Source of the DNA: Cannabis sativa
Taxonomy: Eukaryota; Streptophyta; Magnoliopsida; Rosales; Cannabaceae
DNA: 64,000 nt
Reading direction: 5' to 3'
Assembly: GCF_029168945.1 (NCBI RefSeq)
Contig: NC_083605.1
Location: 18,737,280-18,801,279 of the forward strand
Positions 38,708 through 49,276 of the stretch are shown piece by piece. The stretch's first letter is position 1. Every line of letters starts with the position of its first letter. The position numbers were made by a program, and so were the translations under genes. The notes under the pieces are model-generated. The model did no database searches and was not told where the DNA came from. It worked only from the letters and a program-made list of their open reading frames with translations.

Positions 38708-39711
38708 AGTAATGGAGATACATCAACTTTGAGTTTTTATTTCTCACGAGATGTATAACAACAATAGGCTAAGTGTGAGAAGATCCGAATTCTAGAGAGA
38801 GAAGCTCTAAACTTGTAGTTTTTTGAATGTGAAAAATGAGCTAGGGGAGCTCATTTATAGGTGAAGGAGGCCCACAAAAATAGGAGAAAAAAATACGAAT
38901 AAGATCTTTTTCACTGTTGATGATGATCTAAAGGTAAAAATTAGCTCCTATTGGTGATGGCCAATATTTGGAGCCCAGGGGGTCCCGTTATGGGTAACTT
39001 GAAACTTATTTTCATAACTCTCTTGGGGTGAATTTTGACGACCATAGCTTCAAAATTTTGACTGGACTGTGAGACATGACTTGATAGAGCATTGAAATAT
39101 CTTCAAAATTTAATTTGAATCGCGTCAATCGGATCGATATTGAGTGAATTATGGGCGTTTTACTGAAGGCAGTTCATGACCCAGCGCCCAGGTTGACCTC
39201 TGACGTCAACCTGGACGTTGGGTAAGTGAAAAATGTCCAAGGGATGTCCTTTAAGATGCTTAAGTGATGTTTTGACATCACTTAGTCTATTTATATGTTC
39301 TGGCGAAGCTAGTGACCAGTTCTCGGAGATGTTGCTGTTCTGCATAAATGAGACTCGAAAACTCTTCATTTTTGAGTGAGTTTCCCATGTTAAAAATGAG
39401 AAATGCAAAGTTGTGAATTTGACTTCTCTGAATTCATGGATCTTAGTTGTAAAAAATTAGACGGATAAGCAGAACCAGCGCACTAGGCCATTTGTCAACT
39501 TGGGCGCTGGGTACCCTATTTTTGAGCTCCCAAGATCTCGTTTTGATACATCTAAGGCTTTTGAACTTGAGGACGAGGTCTCCTACCCTATTTTTACCAT
39601 TCCGAATTCAATGGTCGCATTGAATTTGACATTGAGAAATTAAAGGTAGCGTCCCAAGTTGATTGTCAACCTGGGCACTGGGCCCAGCACCAAGATAACC
39701 TGGGCGCTAGG
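38708..39711 (+). repeat. Duplicate of repeat X at the right end of Copia E
   Basis: Nearly identical to 19673-20677, including the terminal CTAGG (39707-39711). It is joined to the E interior through AGTAA (38708-38712), which is present both in the E interior and in X. It sits where the primer-binding site and the missing U5 end of the 5' LTR should be. Confidence 0.85.
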
Positions 39712-41192
39712 TGTCAGGAAAAAAGTGTGTTATTTTCCTAAAGCCTTCACTATCTATTTATAGCATTCCACTAGGGTTAGGTTTGAATTATTTGGCATTA
39801 AAATAATGAAAATATCAGAGGGAAAAACCCTACAAAAGTGGTCGGCCCTACATAGTGGATTTGGGCCTCACTTTTTGCAATTTTGCAGTTTTATCTTTTC
39901 TGCATCTGATTTTCTCAAAAACGCCAATTTTCTAATTCAACCATTTAAATGCCAATTCTAACTATTTAATAACTATAAATAATTATTAAATAATATTGTC
40001 ATTTATCATATTTATTAATTGAACCATACAAAGTATCATAATTAACAAATATGCCCCTATAAACTCTTTCTTTACAATTTCGCCCTTACTTAGTGAAAAA
40101 TTCACAAATAGACATAGTCTAATTTGAGAATTATAATTGATTAATCAAAACCAATTATATGAGTCTTACAAGCAATATTATCTCAACTAGTGCGGGGACC
40201 ATGGGTCTATATAACCGAGCTTCCAATAAGTAGATCAAGAATTTAGCACTAAAATTCACTAACTTATTAATTCTTCGTTGAATCCACGCATAGAACTTAG
40301 AATTGCACTCTCAGTATATAGAATGCTCTATATGTTCCACCATATAGACACATCATTAGTTATCCATTGTTATAATCCTAATGTGATCAATGATCCTCTA
40401 TATGAATGATCTACACTGTAAAGGAATTAAATTACCGTTACACCCTACAATATATTTATTCCTTAAAACACTTGACCCCTTATAAATGATATTTCAGCTT
40501 ATGTGAAATGAGTACTCCACCATTTATGTTCGTTTGGTCAAGCTCGAAGGAGATCATCCTTTGCTTACTATTCGCCAGATAGAAGCTATAGATTCCATGT
40601 TTATGATAGCACTCCCACTCAATTGCAGTACCGTGTTCCCAAAATGTACGTTTCACCCTGACCTAAAAGTAGGCTTAACTAACAAATCAAAGAACACGAA
40701 TAGCCTTTCAAGATTGAGCCTAATCATAACAGGATTAAGAACATTTGATCTAGGATCAACTAGGCGATATTGACTTGAATAGTTATTACGGTAAGTTTAA
40801 TAAATCTAAGTCAAACTTCAATATCGGTCCCTTCCGATGCATACTCCATGCATCCAACCTGAGCTCTACTTTAACCAATGCTCTGGAAAGAACATAGCGT
40901 TTCTCCAAATGCAAGTAAACTCTGTTGTAGATTATCATATCAGTAAAACCCTATGTCTGATAAATCTAGGAAACTTTATTCACATAGTCATGTTTACTTT
41001 CCAATGTGTTGACGGCACAATAAACAGGATCAAGTATGTGAAAAGGGTTTCAGATGAATTCATACATTATGTACATATAATCATGAAATAAATCATGTGA
41101 ACCATGCAACATTAAATGTTATTTCTGATCTATATTAATAAGTAAATCTAATTATATTGAAATGAGTTTTATTTAGGGCATAAAACCCAACA
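39712..41192 (-). repeat. Right (5') LTR of Copia E, shortened like the left one
   Basis: 1,481 bp, exactly the length of the left LTR, with the same TGTCAGG start. It ends CCCAACA and is followed by CTAGG (41193-41197) and the continuation of X. Confidence 0.88.
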
Positions 41193-41531
41193 CTAGGTCC
41201 CATTTCTAGGGGCTCGAGTTTGTGGTTTTCTCCCAGAGTGTGCTTGAATTTTCATTATTTCTAATGACTAAAAAAATTCCTGGAATAATTTTTGGTGAAC
41301 TTGATCGGAAATAGCCCAGGTTGACAATATGTCAATCGACGCTTGGGCCCAGCCCCAGGTGTCAACCTAGGCACTCGGTCCCCCTTTTCCCCTTAAGAAA
41401 TTCCATTTGGTCTCCAGAAATAGTTGAATCTCAATATTTTCTAAAAACGAAGAAGATTCTTAGAAGTTTTCTTGAAAACCTTTAATTAAAATGGCCCAGG
41501 TTGACAAAATGTCAACTTGGGCACAGGGCCA
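41193..41531 (+). repeat. Repeat X, middle part
   Basis: Resumes after Copia E with CTAGGTCCC and holds four further forms of the motif (two as CCCAGGTTGAC and two as GTCAACCTAGGC/GTCAACTTGGGC). It ends GGCCA, the target duplication of solo LTR D. Confidence 0.7.
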
Positions 41532-44500
41532 TGTTGGGTTTTGTGCCCTAAATAAAACGCATTTCAATATAATAAGATTTACCAATAATTAATAAAAGAT
41601 CAGAAATCGCTTTTATGTTGCATGGTTCACATGATTTATTTGATGATTATGTTTAATGTATAAATTCTATTAACTCCAGAATATGTATAAATATGTATAT
41701 ATTTGTTCATGATTATAGTGTCGTCAGCACAGTGAAATATAATCATGATTATATGTTCAAAAGTTTAATTCCCATGATTTTTCAGTTCACTGGATTTAGA
41801 CTGACATGATAATCAGCGATAAGGTATACTTACACCTTGGATAAGTGTTATGTCCTTTCCAGGAGATTGGAAAAGTTTACCAATATCGGATGTATGGAGT
41901 ATACATTGGAAGGGATCGATATTGATCTTAGATAAGATATCATAAACTTACTGTTATATCTTTCTATGTCAATATCAATGGTTGATCTTAGGTCTATTGA
42001 TCTTAATCCTGATATGCTTATGTTCAACTTAGTTGTATTATTTATGTTCTTCAAGTTGTTCGTGGAAGCTAACTTATGGTTCTAGTAGATATTTAAATCT
42101 TGAGAACATGGTAGTTCAATTGAGTGGGAGCACTGATCATAGATATAGAATTTATAACTTCTATAAGTATTTAGAAGTAAAACGATGATTTCCTTTGAGG
42201 TTGGCTGAATAGAAATAAATGATTGTGGCCTCATTTCAGTAATTATATTAGTTTACTAAAGTATTATTTATAAGTAGCTAAGTGTTTTAAGGATGAAATA
42301 CATTAAAGGGTAGAACGGTAAATTTGTCCCTATTCAGTGTAGATCATCTATAAAGGATCTTTGACTATTAGGATTGTAATAATAGATAATCATAACGTAT
42401 CTATATCTTGGTACATATAGAGTGTTCTATATAATTGAGAGTGCTATTTAATTTCAAATCTATAGTGGCGCAAGGCAGAAGTAATAAGTTAGAGAATTTA
42501 CTTGGTGAATTATAGATCTAGTTATTGAAAGCTCGGTTATATAGGCCCATGGACTCATCACTAGTTGAGATAATACTACTTGCAGACTCAGTTAATTGGT
42601 TTTAACTAATCAATTATAATTCTAAAATTAGACTATGTCTTATTTAAGAATTTTCACTAAGCAAGGGCTTAATTGTGAAGAAAAGACGTTTTGGGGTCAG
42701 TTTATTAATTAAGAGACTTTTTATGGTCTAATTAATAAATAATATAAATGAAAATTTTATTTGATAATTAATTATACTTATTAAATAAATAGTTTTGGCA
42801 TTTATAGGATTGAATTGGAAAATATTATTGAAAGAAAAATAAGTGGTTGGAAAAAGTGGCAAAATTGTAACTAGAAAGTGGTCCTTTAAGTGGACGGCAC
42901 TTAAGTGATTTCTTGCCCAATATTTTATTCTTTTTTAGTCCATATAATTCAGCCCTAAGCCCTAGTTGAAACACTATAAAAGGAACATGATGCTCTCACT
43001 CATCCACTTGATGCCTTCAACCAAATCAAACCTAGTTTTCTATGTCAGACAACTAGTAGATGAGAGAGTTCCTTCCATAGTGATTTCAGTCTCCTTCATT
43101 GTTTTTCACCATATTCAAACCCTTAGTGATAGAGTGCCATGCCCACACATAGCAAGTCAAGTACTCAATCATAGTGAGTAAGACGGTGGTAACCGAATGT
43201 TGGAAATTATTTTACCAGGATCTTAGATCTACTCACAAGTATGTTGATTAACACCCTAAATATGAACTTTCTAAAACGATGAAATAAACACATATAAAGT
43301 TTAGGAAACCTTACATTGGGTGCAGCGGAATATAATGACTCCTTCCGTTCAGATATCTAGCCCTTGATTCCTTTCTGTAGCAGAGCATTATCAATATCTG
43401 AACCTGGATCTCTTTCTCTGAATCTTTGATGCTGAAACTCCTTCTTGCTGAAAGTCTTTCTTCACGATCTTCCTCACTATGATTGAGGTATCACTTGTTG
43501 TGTGTGGGCACTACTCATACACTAAGAATTTCGAAATTCAAGAGGGAAGAGAAAGAAGAAGTGGCAGCTAAAGATAGGGAGAGAGAAAGGCTCAGGTTTT
43601 TCTCTGAAGGAAAAATAGAAAATTTAAGTGTAATTTTCCTGAAGCCTTCACTATCTATTTATAGCATTCCACTAGGGTTAGGTTTGAATTATTTGGCATT
43701 AAAATAATGAAAATATCAGAGGTAAATTCCTATAAAAGTGGCTGGCCCTATACTAGTGGATTTGGGCCTCACTTTTTGCAATTTTGCAGTTTTATCTTTT
43801 CTGCATCTGATTTTCTCAAAAACGCCAATTTTCTAATTCAACCATTTAAATGCCAATTCTAACTATTTAATAACTATAAATAATTATTAAATAATATTGT
43901 CATTTATCATATTTATTAATTGAACCATACAAAGTATCATAATTAACAAATATGCCCCTAAAACTCTTTCTTTACAATTTCGCCCTTACTTAGTGAAAAA
44001 TTCACAAATAGACATAGTCTAATTTGAGAATTATAATTGATTAATCAAAACCAATTACATGAGTCTTACAAGCAATATTATCTCAACTAGTGGGGGGACC
44101 ATGGGTCTATATAACCGAGCTTCCAATAAGTAGATCAAGAATTTAGGACTAAAATTCACTGACTTATTAATTCTTCGTTGAATCCACGCATAGAACTTAG
44201 AATTGCACTCTCAGTATATAGAATGCTCTATATGTTCCACCATATAGACACATCATTAGTTATCCATTGTTATAATCCTACTGTGATCACTGATCCTCTA
44301 TATGAATGATCTACATTGTAAAGGGATTAAATTACCGTTACACCCTACAATGTATTTATTCCTTAAAACACTTGACCCTGTATAAATGATATTTCAGCTA
44401 ATGTGAAATGAGTACTCCACCATTTATGTTCGTTTGGTCAAGCTCGAAGGAGATCATCCTTTGCTTACTATTCGCCAGATAGAAGCTATAGATTCCATGT

Positions 44501-45327
44501 TTATGCTAGCGCTCCCACTCAATTGCACTACCGTGTTCCCAAAATGTACGTATCACCCTGACCTAAAAGTAGGCTTAACTAACAAATCAAAGAACACGAA
44601 TAGCCTTTCAAGATTGAGCCTAATCATAACAGGATTAAGAACATTGATCTAGGATCAACTAGGCGATATTGACTTGAATAGATATTACGGTAAGTTTAAT
44701 AAATCTAAGTCAAAGTTCAATATCGGTCCCTTCCGATGCATACTCCATGCATCCAACCTGAGCTTTACTTTAACCAATGCTCTGGAAAGAACATAGCACT
44801 TCTCCAAATGCAAGTAAACTCTGTTGTAGATTATCATATCAGTAAAACCCTATGTCTGATAAATCTAGGAAACTTTATTCACATAGTCATGTTTACTTTC
44901 CAATGTGTTGACGGCACAATAAACAGGATCAAGTATGTGAAAAGGGTTTCAGATGAATTTATACATTATGTACATATAATCATGAAATAAATCATGTGAT
45001 CCATGCAACATTAAATGTTATTTCTGATCTATATTAATAAGTAAATCTGATTATATTGAAATGAGTTTTATTTAGGGCATAAAACCCAACACCGAACCCG
45101 ATGGAGAGAAAGAGATCTAGGTTCAAATCTTGATAATGCTCTGCGACAGAAAGGAATCAAGGGCTAGAGATCTTGAACGGCATGAGTCATTATATTCCGC
45201 TCCAACTAATGTAAGGTTTTCTTAAACCCTTATGTGTTTAATTTCATTGTTTTAGAGATATTCATATTTAGGATGTTAATCAACATACATGTTAGTAAAT
45301 CTAGATCCTGGTAAAATATTCCAAACA
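41532..45327 (+). mobile_element. Solo LTR D of a diverged related Copia family, TSD GGCCA, split by C
   Basis: Its own sequence is 41532-43197 plus 45097-45327, about 1.9 kb. It starts TGTTGGGTTTTGTGCCC and ends ATATTCCAAACA, with GGCCA at 41527-41531 and 45328-45332. It follows the copy 1 LTR in overall order but is clearly diverged throughout. With no interior and no second LTR, it is a solo LTR left by recombination. Confidence 0.88.
43198..45091 (-). mobile_element. Solo LTR C of the main Copia family, nested in D, TSD CCGAA
   Basis: A full-length 1,894-bp LTR in minus orientation, TGTTGGAAATTATTTTACC to ACCCAACA. CCGAA lies at 43193-43197 and 45092-45096. It serves as the complete reference for the shortened LTRs of E. 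Confidence 0.92.
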
Positions 45328-45835
45328 GGCCAGCCCCAAGTGTCAACCTGGGCACTGGCCCTGTTTTTGGTACCCAGGAAATGTTTTTTCTTTCGCAAAA
45401 GGACCTATTTTCTTATTTTTGATGAAGACGAATTGTCAACCTGGGCGCTAGGTGCTCGGGGCCCCCGGTGCTCAAAAATGAACTTGCTCTGATTACTATT
45501 CTGATACCTCAAATATGTCCGTCGTATGTCTAGTTGATGTTTCAATACAAGTTTTTACCCTTTTGCACTAAGACGGTCCCGAAAACTGAAACCCTAGTTA
45601 GATATGTCAACTTGGGCACAGAGTGAAACCTTAGGTGCCCATGTTGGCTTCCGAGTTGCAGGTTCATGTCATTTTAGCTCCTCGAACTTGGATTAGGTTA
45701 CTCCATGTCTTCATGGTACTAAATACTGAAAGATAGTAGGTTGGATTCAAGTTATTAAAGTCTGAACTTCCATCCCGGAGATCCCAAGTCAACCTAGACA
45801 CAGGGCTAGGGTCCCCTTCCAGATCAACTGTTATG
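45328..45835 (+). repeat. Repeat X, right part
   Basis: Continues X with motifs at about 45341, 45434, 45608 and 45789. The exact right boundary is not clear; the motif series stops near 45,810. Confidence 0.6.
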
Positions 45836-46712
45836 ACTCAGGTTTATTCAACTCTGCGACGTCATCCTTCATGCCACGTGTCAAACATTGATGTCCACGT
45901 CACCAGGGAAAGTTTTCGGATTAACACCGTGCTTAAAAAAAAACGGGTCGTGTCGTGCTGTGCCACAGAAAAATACGGGTCGTGCCAACATTTTCAAAGG
46001 GTAGGCTCGACACTGCCCATAGGCTCGGTAGTTTTCGTGTCGTGCTTGGATTCGTGTCATGCTTTTCTTGTGTTGGCCCGTATTTCTAAAATAGGCCAGC
46101 TCGTTTTCATATCCGAGCTTAAATTCGTACTTTACTTTTTCATATATTTTTTTACAATTACTAAAGTATATGTAAATTTTATAGCTTTAGTTGTATTTAT
46201 ATAACTTCTTAACAATATTTTACAAATAATCATATAAAAAATTATTAGTATTATTAAAAATTAAATATTTACTTATAAATATTCAATTTTTTATATCACA
46301 CTCTATAAATAAATCAATATATAATCTTAGTTTGTCGTGCTTTAATAGTTTTATTTATAGAACTATAATATTCATTTTTATATTTAAATTTTATTATTAT
46401 TTTAACATATTTTTAATTGATAAATTCATATCTAGAATTTGATCTGTTTCTACCAAAAAAAAAAAAACCTACTTATTTTCTCCCTTTTACAAGATAAATA
46501 CTATCTTATTCTTTTGTAACTGTTAGTTAATTAGCAAAGGTCTCTACACGTAATTAATTAAGCAAAGACCAAAACTGCCATTCTATAGCTCAAATAGTGA
46601 CAACTTTGGTAATGATGCCATTCTCTACTCAAACTTACCGTTTCATGCAACTCTCCAAACAAAGCCATGATGAGAGGGTCTTTCCTCATGACCCCTACTC
46701 CCACCATTACTC
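45836..46712. other. Intergenic stretch with a GTGTCGTGC-rich patch
   Basis: From 45,941 to 46,085, words such as CGGGTCGTG, GTGTCGTGC and GTGTCATGC recur, a type of short repeat seen in old plant transposon ends. The remainder is AT-rich with no supported gene and leads into the HPt gene promoter. Confidence 0.45.
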
Positions 46713-46713
46713 C

Positions 46714-46721
46714 CATAAATA
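46714..46721 (+). promoter_or_regulatory. Possible TATA box of the HPt gene
   Basis: CATAAATA lies about 105 bp before the start codon, in a plausible position for a core promoter with a short 5' UTR. No other promoter element was confirmed. Confidence 0.35.
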
Positions 46722-46825
46722 GGTATAGCCATTGCCATACTATTTCACATTTCACACACTTATTCACTTCTCTATCTATTTTGCAGATCCCATTTCTGAA
46801 TTTCTCTTTCTGCCTCCCTAAAAAA

Positions 46826-49276
46826 ATGGTGGCCTTTAACCATTCTCAACAGCTCGTTTACTTCTATCGCTCCAAGCAAGAGCAGGTCGCTCCTCATATA
46901 TTTATATATATAGCTTGTAATTCTGTGTATAACATAATGTGTTAATGTGCATTTTGTTATTACAAGATTTAAGAAAAAGAATAACTTATATTGGTGTTGT
47001 GTGGCAGGGTATATTGGATTCCGACTTTGATCTTCTTGAAACTTGTCGAGTTGAAGGAAATCCTCTTTTTCTTTCAGAAATTATTGATTTCTTCATAAAG
47101 GATACTGATGAAAAGATGGAAGAACTTACCAGATTTATGTATATTTTATATATCTTTTTTCACTAAAAATATATATATTTCATACTTAATTTTTGGTTAA
47201 TACCACTATGATATGATTACTTTTATATTATAGAGCTCATTAATTTTTGGTCAGGTCGGTGGAAACTGATGATTTCAACTTTAGCAAAATTGATCAAGTT
47301 GCTCACAACATCAAGGGATGTTCTGCTAGGTAATTTAAACTTTTGACTATTGTAATATATCTTTCTTCTCTATAGTTTTAGTTATCACCCCAAACGTAGC
47401 TATATATTGTTGATGTGCTTGTTACAAAGTAATATAGTATATATATAAATATATATGTTTAAATAGACACTGTTAATTTTTTCATATGAGTTATCATAAT
47501 TCCTTTATATATTAAGTAATTAATTTATTAGGGATTTTCTTGTACCCACGTAGCTAACAAAATAATGATCATATACAACTCAAATAATTGTAATTTTTTT
47601 GGAAAATAAACATATGTAATTTATCGGATATATCGTGTTTATTAATGAAGTTATATCCAAATCATAACTATAATATTGAAAAGTAGCAACGAACTAATAT
47701 ATTTTTCGAAAATAAACATATCTAATTTGTCGCATATGAATATACATACCCTTAATCGTATTTATTAGGTGAAATCATATCTAAATTAAATGCAACTATA
47801 ATAATTGGAAAGTAGCCATGAATTAATATATTTTTCGAAAATAAATATATGTAATTTGTCGCATACGAACGTACTGTTAATCATATTTATTAATGAAGTT
47901 ATATCCAAATTAATTGTAACCATAATAATTGGACAGCGAACTAATATTATACTTAATTTATGTCCTATATAAGCGCGTGATGAATAGTAATTTTTAATCT
48001 TACTATTATGACAAATTCACATACGTGTGATAATTAATTTATTTCTAATTAATATTAGATATCTCATGCTGAATAGTGCACGTAGAAATATTATACTATT
48101 TAAAACAATATTTATTGTCAATAATTAGTTTTTACGTAAAAATTAATATCATTTTTAATCTTGATCTTTCTATACTACAGCCAAAATTTTTATCATATAC
48201 TTTTATTAGTTTAATATGGTATCAGAGCTAATAAATTTAAAAAGTATATTAAATCATAAAGTGTTCATAAATTTTACATTTATACTCAAAATGTAATTTA
48301 TATAGGTTAAATAGCGGTAAAAGTACCCAAAGTTTTAAGTTTGTAAGTGGCATAATCCCAATGTTTATTTTTAGAGGCATAAGTACCCCATGTTTGTAAA
48401 ACTGTAATTTTTCTCTAATTTCGTCTGTACAAAACCTGTTATAATTTTCTTAAACAGACCACATATAAGGTCTAGATTCTGGATCATTGAGTCTAAACAG
48501 GAACATGTAGTATCAGTTACTTCCAAATATTCTTTTAATTAATTTAAAACGGAGTCTGTACTACCAAAACTGGAGAACAATTACAATTTTACAAACATTG
48601 GGTACTTATGCCGCTAAAAATAAATATTAGGATTATGCCACTTAGAAACTTAAAACTTTAGGTACATATGCCGCTATTTACCCATTTATATATTCGGTAT
48701 TATGAACGCTTTTATATATTTTCAAAATGTAATCTATAGGTTGGAGTTAGTACCAAAACTTCTCCATCCTCTTTCTATAATTGATGGTATTTATTATAAT
48801 ATAATAGATTATATTTACTTATTTCTAATTGTTTTGGAACTGCAGCATTGGAGGTTGCCGTGTTGCCCTTGCTTGTCAGGAGTTCCACCAAGCTTGTAAT
48901 CATAAAAGCAAAGAAGAGTAAATATTAACATTCTCTTATTACTAATATTTTCCAAATTTATATAGTAACGAATATATTGAATTCCTTCATAATATATACT
49001 GTCAATATTGAAAGTTATATAAATAAATTTTCTAATAACTAATGATTTTACTGTTATTAGGTGTCTCTCAATCTTTCGAAAGGTCAAACAAGAGTACAAG
49101 ATCTTGCATGACACACTGACTCAAATGCGCCAGGTGATAATACTTATTCAAACTTCATTCTATTATAGAATTTATTTATTTTGTATGAATTTTCTCTTTT
49201 ACTTTGATTTTGTGAAACTTTTTCGTAGATGGATAAGGCCAAACATGGTGGCGGGTCTAGTAGCAGTGAGAACTGA
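46826..49276 (+). CDS. Histidine-containing phosphotransfer (HPt) protein, six exons
   Basis: Exons 46826-46885, 47008-47138, 47255-47329, 48846-48917, 49061-49133 and 49229-49276 all have GT-AG borders and join in frame to about 152 residues, the usual length for plant HPt proteins. The family passes phosphate from hybrid histidine kinases (such as cytokinin receptors) to response regulators in the nucleus. The HPt domain covers about residues 20-140. The phosphorylated His is residue 81 in VAHNIKGCSASIGG, followed by Lys84 and Gly85 as in active members, so this is not an AHP6-like pseudo-HPt. The usual HQLKGSSSSIG is changed to HNIKGCSASIG, and residues 1-20 do not resemble common family members. 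The tail is GGGSSSSEN. Assignment to a particular AHP subgroup is not certain. Intron 3 (1.5 kb) holds a MITE and a tandem repeat. Confidence 0.93.
47601..47955. repeat. Degenerate tandem repeat in HPt intron 3
   Basis: Three units start at about 47601, 47708 and 47837 with GAAAATAAACATATGTAATTT-like words, followed each time by TTTATTA..GAA.T.ATATC.AA and a run ending in a TAGCA/TAGCC word. Unit lengths are about 107, 129 and 115 bp. The units are diverged, so the repeat is old. Confidence 0.7.
48305..48683. mobile_element. MULE-type MITE (379 bp) in HPt intron 3, 9-bp TSD
   Basis: It begins GGTTAAATAGCGG and ends CCGCTATTTACCC. The outer ~110 bases at each end are imperfect inverted repeats of one another (for example AAGTACCC/GGGTACTT and GTGGCATAATCC/GGATTATGCCAC). 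The flanks are the perfect 9-bp duplication ATTTATATA (48296-48304 and 48684-48692), the duplication length typical of Mutator-like elements. There is no transposase, so it is non-autonomous. Confidence 0.88.

Larger units (their letters stand above)
20678..41192 (-). mobile_element. Copia-type element E, rearranged, interrupted by F, TSD CTAGG
   Basis: A minus-strand member of the same Copia family as copy 1, inserted in repeat X (CTAGG at 20673-20677 and 41193-41197). Its interior is 22159-23429 plus 33588-38707; element F fills the gap. Both LTRs lack about 415 bp of the U5-side end. The primer-binding site is missing: the interior stops at 38707 and is joined to a 1-kb copy of X (38708-39711) in front of the right LTR. 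The interior has the same broken pol as copies 1 and F. Confidence 0.85.

Noticed and set aside
20678..41192. Reading the two shortened LTRs of E as two separate solo LTRs.
   Set aside because: The left one is followed by its polypurine tract and interior, the two share one CTAGG duplication pair with X, and the interior is continuous after removal of F.
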